Shown piece by piece: positions 22,926 through 33,610 of a stretch of 64,000 nt of DNA. A program made the translations under genes and the position numbers. The notes under the pieces were generated by a model. That model worked only from the letters and a program-made list of their open reading frames with translations, had not been told where the DNA came from and searched no databases. Position 1 is the stretch's first letter; each line of letters opens with the position of its first letter. The DNA comes from Canna indica (Eukaryota; Streptophyta; Magnoliopsida; Zingiberales; Cannaceae), in contig CP136894.1 of NCBI GenBank assembly GCA_034359265.1, forward strand, positions 32,456,501 through 32,520,500, given 5' to 3'.

Positions 22926-24048
22926 TGTTGGCCCAAGGGTTGCCCCTAGGCTTTGATCTCTATTTTGATGATAACAAACATGAAACTGATGTATTTGTAA
23001 AGTTTTGAGTTCAGGTTGAGGTTACGATATATCCCAAGTCAAATTGTAATCCAAGTCCACACTCGGTAATAGAACCAAGAGATGAAGCGCGCCAGAAGAA
23101 AGCTAAAAAAAATAGCCTCAGCCCAGGTTCTGTCGACCGGTCGATCTATAGAATGAGGTTAATAATTGGCAGTAGCCAATTCGGTCGTACGAATGTTGGT
23201 TGAAAGCAGTAGAACGCCTTTGGTCGCTCGGCGGTCGACCAGTCGGTCGACCGACGATCGATCGGCAAGCGACCGGACATCCCCAACGATCGATCGATCG
23301 ACCGCCTAGCGACTGGATGTCCCTAAAGGGTAGGAAAATGCCCATTGGGTGGAGCTACTAAGTGAGGGGTTATAAATACCCCTCACTAACCTCTCTTAAA
23401 CCTTCTTAACTAGTCATTAAAGCTTCCTAAGTGTGATTTGAGCCTTCTAAGCTTGATTTGCTCGTGCTTGCTTCACCGGTCGATGATTCATCTCAAGCTC
23501 TAATCTTTCCTTGACTCTGGCTTCGATTCGATCTCATCATCTTGTGGAGTTGGAGGCATTGAAGGCTTTGGAAGAAGCTCTTTGTTGTTGTCTACCCTTT
23601 AGCTCCTTTTGTTGTAATTTTTACTTGTTATTAAACTTGATTTACATTGTAAGCTTGCTAGGTGTGCTAGGTTAAACACCTTAGGGTTTCCTTTGTAGAA
23701 TTGTGTTTTGCCTAGGTGAATAGGTTTGAGGCATTCTCAAAGGGTCGGGAAGCGAGTCATCAGTTGTATTCAAAGGGAAACACATAGTCTATGAATGATT
23801 TGGTTAAAAATCCTTGGTGTGGAGCCAAAGTAGTGGAGTAGGCGGTTGGCCGAACCACTATAATTACTCGTGTTTGCATTGCTTTATCTGATTGTTGTTA
23901 CTTGCTATTATTACTCATCAAGCATCGTAAACTAGTAGCACGTCGACTTGGTTGCATTCGGAATCGAATCAAAATGAAATCGAATTTAATGTAGTTTTAA
24001 CCTAATACTATTCAACCCCCCCCTTCTAGTGTGGGTATTTGAACAACA
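22926..24048 (+). repeat. Copia-C 5' LTR (1123 bp)
   Basis: The ends are TGTTGGCCCAAGG and TTTGAACAACA. It carries a palindrome-rich block at 23130-23330, longer than in the 3' LTR, and a TATA-like GGGTTATAAATACC near 23370. Compared with the 3' LTR it lacks about 0.1 kb near 23030. Confidence 0.9.
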
Positions 24049-24050
24049 TT

Positions 24051-24062
24051 TGGTATCAGAGC
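24051..24062 (+). promoter_or_regulatory. Copia-C primer-binding site (initiator tRNA-Met)
   Basis: TGGTATCAGAGC lies two bases after the 5' LTR. Confidence 0.9.
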
Positions 24063-24128
24063 CTAAGTCGTAGGATTAGATTTAACCATCTACCCTATAA
24101 TTTATAATATCTAGCGATATCTAACTAG

Positions 24129-25756
24129 CTCAAGGGTCCTCTACTCATACTCCACCGTTATTCGATGGAAACAACTATGCCTATTGAAAGATATGCATGA
24201 ATAGATTCCTACAATCACTAGGCATGGGTGTATGGAGAATGATACAAGTAGAGTATAAGCAACCCACTAAGGATATGGATGTGTGGAGTCCAGATGAAGT
24301 TAAACTCTTTAATGCAAATGCCAAGACCATCAATGCACTATATTGTGGCCTATTTATTAATGAGTTTAATAGGATTTCCACTTGTAAGTCGGCTTATGAA
24401 CTTGGGAGTGTCCTAGAGACTACACATGAAGGAATTTCACGAGTTAAGGAATCCAAGATAAACCTCCTCATGTATGACTATGAAATGTTTAAAATGTTAT
24501 CGCATGAATCAATTGATGTCATGCATGCTAGATTTCAAATTATTACATATGGCTTAGCTAACCTTGGTAGAGACATAAAGGAAGAGGAGAAGGTAAGGAA
24601 GCTCCTCCCTTCCCTTCCAAAAGCTTGGGAGCCAAAGGTCATTGCAATCATGGAAGCCAAGGATTTGGGCACGTTGAAGCTTACCGATCTCATTGGGTCT
24701 CTCATGACACATGAGACCCATATGAAGCAATACAAGGAGGAAGATGCCCCCAAAGGCAAGACCATTACCTTAAAAGCATCACACCGTGTTGAAGAACCTC
24801 CATCACCTGAGGAAGAAATGGGGGATTTTGAAGAAATGACAATGATGGCAAAGAGATTCATGAACTTCATGAGGGGCGGCATGAGAAAAGGCAAATGAGG
24901 CTACACAATCTTCAATTGCAACAAAACTGGGCACCTAAGGAAGGATTGCCCACTACTCAAGATGGCCTTTACCTCCTACCCCAACAAGAAGGACAAGTAC
25001 AACAACAAGAAGAAGACGTTGATGGCTTCTTGGGATGAGAGTGAATCCTCATCAAGTGAAGAGGAGACCAAAAGCGAGAAGGCAAATCTTTGCCTTATGG
25101 CAAATGAAAATGAGGTAAAATTTATTTTTGGTGAAGCTTCATTTACTCAAAAAGAATTAGAATTAGAATTTGATCAAATGCATGATGAATTTAATGCCAT
25201 TAGAAAGAAGTTCAAAGAGCTTAAAAAGGATAACAAGTCTTTGGAAATTGAAAATGATAACTTGCTATTTGCATGCAATGCATTAAGGAAAGAGGTTGAT
25301 ACCCTTAAGGAAGAAAAGCATGCCTTAGATGATGCCAAGAAAAACTTAGAAAATGAAAATAAAAAAATAGAAAATGAAAACAAGTTCTTAAGTGATCAAG
25401 TAGAGCACTTGAATGATAGCATGCTAAACTTAAAAAAGGAACTTTGCATGCTAAATGAGAAAATGACAACCTTACAAAATATCATGCCTAAGGTTGTACA
25501 TGCAAGAAAGTCATCAAGCAATCATGCTCATGCACACTTTCATGCTCACACATATAGCACAAGAAAATTTAATGTAAGTTGTTTTTCACGTGGTATTTTT
25601 GGCCATATGGCTAGTGATTGTGCTCTTAGGAGGAACCCCCATGCTAGATTCACTTGGGTTCCTAAGATGACTAACACTCAAGGACCCAAGAAGATTTGGG
25701 TACCTAAAATTATCTATTCTCCTTTTGTATATGGAGAACCAACCTCAATCAAGTAG
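24129..25756 (+). pseudogene. Copia-C gag with coiled coil, both zinc knuckles damaged
   Basis: Conserved gag sequence is readable from PPLFDGNNYAY before a TGA (24185-24187, expected Trp). The next open part, 24197-24898, has the gag core and ends at a TGA (24896-24898). The same frame then gives a knuckle whose first Cys is Ile (IFNCNKTGHLRKDC). From 24962 a Ser/Glu-rich segment, a long coiled coil (about residues 60-180 of this part) and a second knuckle follow in which the second Cys is Arg (CFSRGIFGHMASDC). WVPKMTN and KKIWVPK end it. Length and layout match SIRE-like gags. Confidence 0.88.
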
Positions 25757-26717
25757 GAGCACATGGATTTTGGTTAGCGGTTGTTCAAAACACATGGCGG
25801 GTGACATCAATCTTTTTGCAACCCTATCAAGTAAGGATGGTGGACATGTGGCATTTGGAGACAATGCCAAAGGTAAGATTGTTGTCATTGGTGATATAGG
25901 TATACTTCCCTACCCATGCATTAAAATTGTTTTACTAGTTGATGGGTTAAAGCACAACTTGATTAGTATATCTCAATTATGTGATAATGGTTATGTAGTT
26001 ATTTTTGAAGCATGTAAATGCATCATTAGAAGTGCACCATCTAATGATATTGTGTTTATTGGAAATAGGCAAGAAAATATTTACACACTAGTTTTAAATG
26101 TTTTGCCTGATCCTCATGTTAGATGCTTAGTTGTCATGGAAACCGATTCTTGGTTGTGGCATAGAATGCTAGGACATGCTAGCATGAGTCTCATCCAAGA
26201 AATATATAAAAAGGACTTAGTTAAAGGAATACCTAAGATAAAATTTGAAAAAGATAAACTTTGTGATGCATGTCAACATGGAAAACAAGTTAAGTCCACA
26301 TTTCATAGCATTAATCAAGTTAGTACATCTAGAACACTTGAACTTGTGCACATGAATCTTTTTGGTCATTGTGATGTTGCTAGTCTAGGTGGAAAATTAT
26401 ATTGCTATGTTGTGGTTGATGATTTCTCGAGATTTACACGAGTTTTCTTCCTAGGTAAGAAAAATAAAACTTTTGATTTCTTTAAAATTAGAAGTGATAA
26501 TGGAAGAGAATTTAAAAATGAAAGATTTTTTGGATTTTGTGATGAATTGGGTATTGAGCATACCTTTTCTTCCCTTAGAACCCCTCAACAAAATGGGGTG
26601 GTTGAGAGGAAGAATAGAACCTTACAAGAAATAGCTAGGATCATGCTTTGTGAAAATAATTTGTCTAAGTACTTTTATGCCGAAGCCATAAATATTTCTT
26701 TCTTGTTATGTGCTTAA
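25725..26717 (+). pseudogene. Copia-C protease and integrase core, broken
   Basis: This frame overlaps the end of gag. The protease active site reads WILVSGCSKHMAGD, with Val in place of the catalytic Asp of the usual DSG. The GAG-preintegrase zinc motif is present (WHRMLGHASM ... CDACQHGKQ). The integrase core reads ELVHMNLFGH, where the first catalytic Asp is Asn. About 40 residues between FDFFK and IRSDNGREF are missing, while the second Asp (SDNGREF) and the Glu block (TPQQNGVVERKNRTL) remain. Both enzymes should be inactive even without the other breaks. Confidence 0.9.
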
Positions 26718-27640
26718 TCATGTTTTGTTAAGACCTAAAATTAAGAAAACACCTTTTGAGCTTTGGAATGATAGATCCCAAGTGTGGGATATTTTTGAGT
26801 TTTTGGATGCAAATGTTTTATCTTAAACACTAAGGAACATCTAGGAAAATTTGACTTTAAATCCGATGAGGTTATTTTCCTAGGTTATTCTACTAGTTCT
26901 AAATCTTATAGAGTTTATAATCGTAGAACTATGATAGTTGAAGAATCTATGTGTGTCACCTTTGATGAAACTAATGATTCTTCTAGAAATATTAAGATTG
27001 TGAATGTAGGTGAGGAACTTGAGGAATTGACATTTCATGACAAGGAGGTTGAAGATGAAAACAATGAGGAAACTCATCATGAAGAGCCTTAATCCTCAAC
27101 CTAGCTACCTCAAGGTGAAGAGGAAGAAGAAGAGGAAGAAGAAGAGGAAGATCTACCACCTCTCCCAAAAGGATACCGGTTGATAGGAGACCACCCAATT
27201 GAGCAAGTCATTGGAGAACCATCAACGGGAGTGGTAACGTGTTCTAAACTCAAGTAGAGCCTAAAAACATTAAGGAAATCATAGAAGATGAATTTTGGGT
27301 AATTGTCGTGCAAGAGGAACTAAATCAACTTGTTTGGAATGATGTTTGGAATTTAGTACCTAGACATAGTGGACAAATTGTAATTGAGACTAAATGGGTG
27401 TTTAGAAACAAGTTAGATGAGGATGGTTTAGTCATTAGAAATAAAGCTAGGTTAGTGGCCCAGGGTATAATCAAGAGGAAGGTATAAATTACAATGAAAC
27501 TTATGCTCCCGTAGCTAGATTAGAAGCAATTCGCATGCTTTTAGCTTATGCAGGTTTTAAAAGTTTTAAACTTTTTCAAATGGATGTCAAAAGTGCATTT
27601 TTGAATGGTTTTATTGATGAATAAGTTTATGTTAAGTAAC
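26718..27640 (+). pseudogene. Copia-C integrase tail, acidic linker and RT N-terminal half
   Basis: Several frames together show LRPKIKKTPFELW, VIFLGYSTSSKSYRVYN, a Glu-rich run from a GAAGAG repeat (27117-27150), then RT segments DEFWVIVVQEELNQL, ETKWVFRNKLDEDG, YAPVARLEAIRMLLAYA and FQMDVKSAFLNG. Multiple stops and frameshifts separate them. LNGFIDE is followed by TAA. Confidence 0.82.
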
Positions 27641-27659
27641 CCCCCGATTTTGAAAGTTT

Positions 27660-28627
27660 TGAGTTTTCAAACCTTGTTTTTAAACTTATAAAGGCTTTGT
27701 ACGGTTTAAAACAAGCCCCTAGGGCTTGGTATGAAAGGCTTTCTACTTTTTTGATTAATCAAGGTTTTAGCATGATGGAACTCTCCTTCTTGCTTGGTCT
27801 CCAAATCCAAACCAACAAAGGGATCTTCATAAATCAAGTCAAGTACACAAAGGAGCTCATCAAAAGGTTTGGGATGAATGAAGCCAAGATAACTTCTACA
27901 CCAATGAGCACATCCATTAAGCTTGATAAAGATGAAGATGGTGTAAAGGTAGATGAAAAACGATATCGAGGTATGATCGGTAGCCTTCTTTATTTAACCG
28001 CAAGTAGACCCGATATCATGTTTAATATTTGTGCATGTGCTAGGTTTCAATCTTGTCCTAAAATGTCTCACTTAAGTGCGGTCAAACACATACTGAGATA
28101 TTTGAAAGACACAATTGAATTAGGATTATGGTATCCATGTAATGCATCTTTCGAATTAATTGGTTTTTCGGATGCCGATTTTGCCGGGTGTAAAGTAGAT
28201 AGAAAAAGTACTAGTTGGTGTTGTCAATTCCTAGGGATGAGTCTTGTTTCTTGGTTTTTAAGGAAACAAAACTCGGTTGTACTTTCAACTACCGAAGTGG
28301 AATACATTGCCGCGGCTAGTTGTTGTGCACAAGTCCTTTGGATGAAGCAAACACTTTTAGACTATGGACTTAGATATTCATGTATACCTATACATTGTGA
28401 CAACACTAATGCAATCAACTTGACTAAAAATCTGGTTTTACACTCTAGGACCAAACACATTATCTAAGGCTCCATTTTCTTAGAGATAATATAGGTGAGG
28501 GTAATATATCTGTAGAATTCGTATCCACCGATAAACAACTTGCGGATATATTTACAAAATCCTTGAATGAAGAAAGTTTCACAAATCTAAGGATGCAATT
28601 AGGAATTTTTGTTTTGCCGAATGCTTA
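27660..28627 (+). pseudogene. Copia-C RT C-terminal part and RNase H, YxDD box deleted
   Basis: The RT fragment ALYGLKQAPRAWYERLSTFL is followed within a few residues by MMELSFLLGLQIQ. The intervening 60 or so residues, which include the catalytic YVDD box, are absent. RNase H is well kept: RPDIMFNICACARFQ, SDADFAGCKVDRKSTSW, STTEVEYIAAASCCAQ, and the end HCDNTNAINLTKN. The frame is lost at 28467. The final STDKQLADIFTKSL and LRMQLGI part continues to about 28627 in another frame. Confidence 0.9.
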
Positions 28628-29040
28628 AGTTTTCAAAATTTGCATGTCTTTTGAAAAATTGCGTTTTATATGGTATCATCACACTTATGTAATGCCTTGT
28701 AGTGGGGTTTTGCGACTTATCGATGTTAGCCTTCTATAGGCTTACATTGGTAGGAAGGACTATAGTGGTAGATGATACTTGGTTTATGGTTTTCTCGGAT
28801 TTCTTGATAAACTCATTAATAGTACCTTGATTTTTGCCCTTTTTGATTGTTGTCAAAAGGGGGAGAAAAGACAAGGTCACATTTGTTTTATGATGCATAT
28901 AGATAGAGGGAGCTATAAGCTTGATATGCATGTTGATAGGGGGAGTGTAGGTTAACTTATGTTTAGTCATCTATATGGCTTATCAAAACTCACAAATGTA
29001 CATTTTAAGTTGATAAATTTCATGCTTTGTTTGTCATCAT
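28628..29040 (+). other. Copia-C 3' untranslated region
   Basis: AT-rich and non-coding. It contains GGGGGAG tracts (28859, 28937) before the functional polypurine tract, as in Copia-B. Confidence 0.6.
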
Positions 29041-29055
29041 AAAAAAGGGGGAGAT
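29041..29055 (+). promoter_or_regulatory. Copia-C polypurine tract
   Basis: AAAAAAGGGGGAGAT immediately precedes the 3' LTR start TGTTGG. Confidence 0.85.
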
Positions 29056-30241
29056 TGTTGGCCCAAGGGTTGCCCTAGGCTTCGATCTCTATTTTGATGA
29101 TAACAAACATGAAACTAATATATTTGTGAAGTTTTCAGGTCAGGTTGAGGTTATGATACGTGTGCGAAGTTCGTTTTGGTAAATACCAAAAATCGGCAAA
29201 AATGGCTCCGTCATCGATTAAGTAGAAAATCTAGAGCTAGGAATAGATTTCATGTAATATGACTCTAGGAATATATCCCAAGCCAAATTGTAATCCAAGT
29301 CCAAACTCGGTAACGGAATCCAAAAATGAAGCGCGCGAGAAGAAAGCTGAAAAAATAGCCTCAGCCCTGGTTTGGTCGACCGAATGAGGTCAAAAATTGA
29401 CAGTAGCCAATTCAGTCATCGGTCAGTCGATCGAATGTTGCCTGAAAGCGGTAGAATGCCTTCGGTCGCTCGGCGATCGATCAACAAGCGACAGGGCATC
29501 CCCAATGGGCAAAAAAATGCCCGTTGGGTGGAGCTGCCGAGTGAGGGGTTATAAATACCCCTCGCAAACCTCTCTTAAACCTTCTTAACTAGTCATTAAA
29601 GCTTCCTAATTGTGATTTGAGCCTTCTAAGCTTGATTTGCTTGCGATTGCTTCACCGATCGACGATTCCTCTCAAGCGCTCATCTTCCCTTGACTCCGTC
29701 TTCAATTCGCTCTCACCATCTTGTGGAGTTAGAGGCATTGAAGGCTTTGGAAGGAGCTCTTTGTTGTGGTCTACTCTTTAGCTCCTTTTGTTGTAATTTT
29801 TACTTGTTATTAAACTTGATTTAGATTATAATCTTACTAGGTGTGCTAGGTTAAACACCTTAGGGTTTTCTTTGTAGAATTGTATTTTGCCTAGGTGAAT
29901 AGGTTTGATGCATTCTCAAAGGGTTGAGAAGTGTGTCCTCGGTTGTATTCAAAGGGAAACACATAGTCCATAAAGGATTTGGTTAGAAATCCTTGGTGTG
30001 GAGCCAAGGTAGTGGAGTAGGCGGTTGACCGAACCGTTATAATTACTCGTGTTTACATTGCTTTGTTTGATTGTTGTTACTTGCTATTATTACTCATCAA
30101 GCATCGTAAACTAGTAGCATGTTGACTTGGTTGCATTTGGAATCGAATCAAAATAAAATCGAATTTAACGTAGTTTTAACCCAACACTATTCACCCCCTC
30201 CGCCCCCCCCCCCCCCATCTAGTGTGGGTATTTGAACAACA
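29056..30241 (+). repeat. Copia-C 3' LTR (1186 bp)
   Basis: The ends are TGTTGGCCCAAGG and TTTGAACAACA. It includes about 0.1 kb (29160-29275) missing from the 5' LTR, a shorter palindrome block (29365-29495) and a C-run of 14 at 30203-30216. Confidence 0.9.
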
Positions 30242-30624
30242 ATGTCAATAACTTGAGAGCTTCTTCCTGACCATTAATAATGATCAGGAAAATGTTGATC
30301 CACAATCCTATGATCAAGCAATCAAGGATGTTGATGGCAAGCAGTGGTAGGAAGCAATGCATGCAATCCAAAATGGACTCCATGTTCACCAATGAAGTTT
30401 GGACTTTGGTTGACTTTCCCGAAGGATTCACTCCTATAGGGTGTAAGTGGATCTTTAAGAGAAAGATCAGAGCTAATGGCCTAGTGGAGACCTACAAGTC
30501 CAGGCTAGTTGCAAAAGGTTTCACTCAAAGACAATGTGTTGACTATGATGAAACTTTTTCTCTTGTAGCCATGCTCAAGTCCATTAGGATATTGCTAGAT
30601 GTTGCAGCATACCATGATTACGAG
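30242..30624 (+). pseudogene. Copia-A reverse transcriptase N-terminal part, cut by CACTA-2
   Basis: After a frame change near 30300 the sequence encodes MDSMFTNEVWTLVDFPEG, IGCKWIFKRKI, LVAKGFTQRQCVDYDETFS and LKSIRILLDVAAYHDYE, the first third of copia RT. The next expected block (IWQMDVKTAFLNG) is replaced by a CACTA terminus at 30625. Sequence style and position make it the continuation of Copia-A and not of Copia-C, which has its own RT. Confidence 0.88.
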
Positions 30625-30734
30625 CACTACAATAAAATAGGTCTTTATGGACGCAATTGTAGAGACGCTTTTATTAGCGTTGCTAAATTTTTAAAACTCA
30701 TTATTTGGAGACGCTATAAAAAGTGTAATTTTTT

Positions 30735-31260
30735 CTGTTGTAATTAGGGATCCATTTTTTCTTAGCGTCTCATTTTTTTTCAATTAGGGACACTTTATTA
30801 CAAGCGTCTCAAAATTAGAGACACAATTTACATTGCGTCCCCGATTTCTTAAAAATTAGAAACACAATTTATATTGCGTCTCCGAATTTAAAAAATTAGA
30901 AACATAATTTATATTGCATCTCTTATTTAAAATTAGAGACACCAATTTATATGCATCTCTGATTTAAAATTAGAGACACCAATTTATATGCATCTCTGAT
31001 TTAAAATTAGAGACACAATTTATATTGCCTCTCTGATTTAGAATTAGAGACACAATTTATATTATCTCCGATTAAAAATTAGAGACGCCAATTTATATGC
31101 ATCTTCAATTTAAAATTAGAGACACAATTTATATTGCGTCCCGATTTAAAATTAGAGATGCAATTTATATTGCGTCTCCGATTTAAAATTAAAGACGCCA
31201 ATTTATATGCATCTCCGATTTAAAATTAGAGACTCCGATTAAAATTAGAGGTCTTCGATT
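30735..31260. repeat. Subterminal tandem array in CACTA-2, 35-40-bp unit
   Basis: About a dozen degenerate copies of ATTAGAGACACAATTTATAT followed by TGCGTCTCCGATTTAAA. GAGAC and GTCTC in each unit form an inverted pair, giving every copy a possible hairpin. Arrays of this type bind the element-encoded protein in the En/Spm family. Confidence 0.8.
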
Positions 31261-33119
31261 TAGGTCAACAACACAATTACTTTTTAGGGACGCCCTTTCC
31301 TTCTTCACCTGCTTTCCTTCTTCACCGTTGTTTAGACTTGGCAATTTTTGATCCGATCAGATAGCCTGGCCTCGTCCGGCCCGATAAAATCAGGTTCAGG
31401 CTAATTCCTATCGAGTTCAAACTTTTCCTATCGATCTGACCCGAACCATTAACGTGCTGTGCCGGGTCTAGTGCTATCGGGCTGACCCGACACGATAGCT
31501 CGATAAGATAATAGGGTCAGGTATTAAACAATTAATACCCGATCCGTTAACTTACATACATACGCAACTCCAATCTTCAAACAATGAACGAATCCCTAAT
31601 TTTGCAATTTTGCTCCCCTACGACCCTCTTCTTCTTCCCTCTCGGCGGAAATGGTTCCTCTCCAATCTCCATTTCCGGTTATCCTCTTCGCCGGCGCCGA
31701 TCTTCTTCTCCATTGCATCCCCATCTTTCCTCTCTATCTCATCGGTGCGGGTCTCGGCTTCTTGTTGTCGCTGTCGTCGGTTGATCGGAGGCTTCTCGCG
31801 CGCAGTCCAGTCTCAGTTTCTCTAATGGTATGGACTATGGATCATGAATGTACCACTGTTATTTGATTTATGTTGCACAGAGCTTGCTCAAGTGGAAGAT
31901 GAAGATTATCAATTGATGTTTTCGATGATCTTGGGAGAGACTAAAATCAAGGATTTTGCCTCTTGTTAATCAATATCTTTTGCTTTCTTGTCTCCTACCC
32001 TTTTTCATATCTGTTTAGTTTGTTCTCTTCGGGAATATATAATTGTTTCTTTTGATGTTGATGGCTGGTTAGAATTGTCTATGAATGAGAACCACTTTTT
32101 TCCTCTCTTATTTAATTAGAATGCTTCATTTAGACAACTTGTGGCTTTGTTATACATGTTGAATCTATGGTCATCATTAGCATCAACTTTCAAACTGAAG
32201 AGAACCTTATTCTCCACTTGTTAGTTGTCTGCAGCATTGGAATTCAGCTCTTTCCAATCCAACATATGCATCATCAAAATTATCTGCACAGGTTAATTGT
32301 AAACAAACATTCAACTCCAACTCATTTCATGATTTCCCCCCCTTTTTTATAAAAAATCATTGAAATGAATACAGTGAAAGTTCTTCAAAAAAGCATTTAT
32401 CAATAGATAAATAGAACTCATTTATCTTGTTTTTTTGAAATCATTGATGCTATCACCTTATCCCAATATGCTTCAAGAAGTTAAGCTACTCATAATGTTC
32501 TCTTTGCTTCATTTTTCTTTCCTTAATAATTTTTTTCTAATTTTTGATATTCAAATTAATATGCCAATGTATACTTAAGAAACTCAGCAATCCAGATGGG
32601 AAACTTCTAATTCAGTCACCGTTATCAATAAATTAACTTCATTTCTTCAACATTGCAAGTGTGTTTGTGGCCATAAATCACTTTTCAGCACAAATATACA
32701 AGAAAAACAAAAGCATTATACTTTTATTTCTTATTCATGTGAGAAATGAGCAAAAAGACTGCTGGATAAAGAAATCATAATTCTTGTGTATGTTAGCTGG
32801 ATAAGTATGAAATGTCTAAGTGATATCAGATAAAGATTCTCTTGAATTTTTATGCGCCCATGCCTAGGAATGGTTACATATATACACAACTCTTCATGTT
32901 GCAACATTATGTCTTGTAGCTTTATTTAGGGGTATCAGGATGAGCATTTGCTATATTGAACTGAGTTCTGAAGTCTGACCTATTATTTCATTCTTAGTTC
33001 ATTAGTTCTAGAAATTATGATACACTCTGAATATGTGACACAGGATACTCATTCGGGTATAAATATATGCTATTACATGTTGAAGATGAACTTTCAAACA
33101 AAAGAAAATATACACAAGA
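31261..33119 (+). other. CACTA-2 interior, gene-like but unrecognised
   Basis: 31310-31560 is compositionally balanced non-coding DNA. 31584-31826 is a pyrimidine-rich, GC-richer stretch open in all three forward frames, resembling a plant 5' untranslated region plus first exon. An acceptor-like TTGCACAG (31873-31880) precedes a short frame with ELAQVEDEDYQLMF that ends at a TAA at about 31970. I do not recognise a protein. 32000-33119 is AT-rich and intron-like. It could be captured host sequence or the upstream part of the locus holding the helicase fragment. Confidence 0.4.
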
Positions 33120-33142
33120 CACTACAAGAAAATAGGGTATCA
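33120..33142 (+). repeat. CACTA-1 left terminal inverted repeat
   Basis: CACTACAAGAAAATAG followed by GGTATCACC. The pair with the right end is interrupted by two mismatches. Confidence 0.92.
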
Positions 33143-33164
33143 CCAATTGACGAAATCCGTCGGT

Positions 33165-33610
33165 GATACTCCAAAATTCGTCGGTAATACTATGACCGAC
33201 GGACACTCCGTTAGTAAAATCCGTCGGTATTACCAACAAATTTTTTCGTTTGTTGGTATTACCAACACATGTTTTTTCGTTGGTAATATCAATGGAATTA
33301 TTTTCGTTGGTATTACCAACGAAATTGTTGCCGTTGGTAATACCAATGAAAGTGTTTTCGTTGGTATTACCAACGAAAATAATTCCGTTGGTATTCGAAA
33401 ATAATACCGTTGGTAATACCAACGGAATTATTTTCGTTTATAATACCAACGGAAGTGTTTCTGTTGGTAATACCAACGAAAATGTTTCTGTTGGTAATTA
33501 CTTCGTTGGTATTACCAACGGAATTATTTTCGTTGGTAATTCCGTTGGTATTACCAATGAAAATAATTTCGTTGAATACCAACAAAATATGTCCGTCGGT
33601 AATACATATG
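33165..33610. repeat. CACTA-1 left subterminal palindromic repeats
   Basis: About 20 close copies of a 15-bp near-palindrome, GTTGGTATTACCAAC or its complement GTTGGTAATACCAAC, occur with A/T-rich spacers (GAAAATAATTTC). Toward the tip the core changes to CCGTCGGTGATAC. Reading frames on both strands here (33015-33657) consist of this repeat and are not genes. This is the probable binding array for the element's DNA-binding protein. Confidence 0.85.

Larger units (their letters stand above)
22926..30241 (+). mobile_element. Copia-C: Ty1/copia retrotransposon with gag and pol, defective, 7316 bp
   Basis: LTRs at 22926-24048 and 29056-30241 bracket a primer-binding site, gag, protease, integrase, RT and RNase H in copia order, and a polypurine tract. 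Flanking 5-mers are GTGTT (22921-22925) and ATGTC (30242-30246), alike at three positions and perhaps a decayed target duplication. It lies in Copia-A between integrase and RT. LTR ends, primer site, polypurine tract and gag layout tie it to Copia-B, for which a complete relative could have supplied enzymes. Confidence 0.92.
13798..30624 (+). mobile_element. Copia-A: Ty1/copia retrotransposon, interrupted by Copia-B and Copia-C and by CACTA-2
   Basis: The pieces are 13798-17030 (LTR, leader, gag, protease), 22597-22925 (end of integrase and linker) and 30242-30624 (start of RT). They are collinear with a copia gag-PR-IN-RT order and share codon usage and the same strand. The integrase core is absent between the first two pieces. 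The third piece stops inside the RT where a CACTA terminus starts, so the rest would lie beyond the other end of CACTA-2, outside the window. Confidence 0.82.
30625..33119 (+). mobile_element. CACTA-2: left end of a second CACTA-type transposon
   Basis: CACTACAATAAAATAGG at 30625 differs from the CACTA-1 terminus (CACTACAAGAAAATAGG) by one base and abruptly interrupts the Copia-A RT. A subterminal zone of short GAGACGC-containing repeats follows (30650-31260), as is usual in CACTA elements. No matching right end (CTATTTTATTGTAGTG) is seen up to 64000. The interior from 31261 is then interrupted by CACTA-1, and the DEAH-helicase fragment lies beyond that, so how far CACTA-2 extends is unknown. 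Confidence 0.65.

Noticed and set aside
27110..27313. Serine-rich minus-strand frame
   Set aside because: It is the antisense of a GAAGAG run that encodes the acidic linker in Copia-C pol.
30203..30216. C-run as a possible assembly artefact or regulatory G-quadruplex
   Set aside because: Equivalent C- or G-runs of variable length occur in the same LTR position in Copia-C 5' LTR and Copia-D, so it is an LTR feature. Its exact length may be unreliable.
30735..31260. Regular repeats resembling a CRISPR array
   Set aside because: Units are degenerate and contiguous, with no unique spacers and no cas genes, and they directly follow a CACTA terminus in a plant genome.
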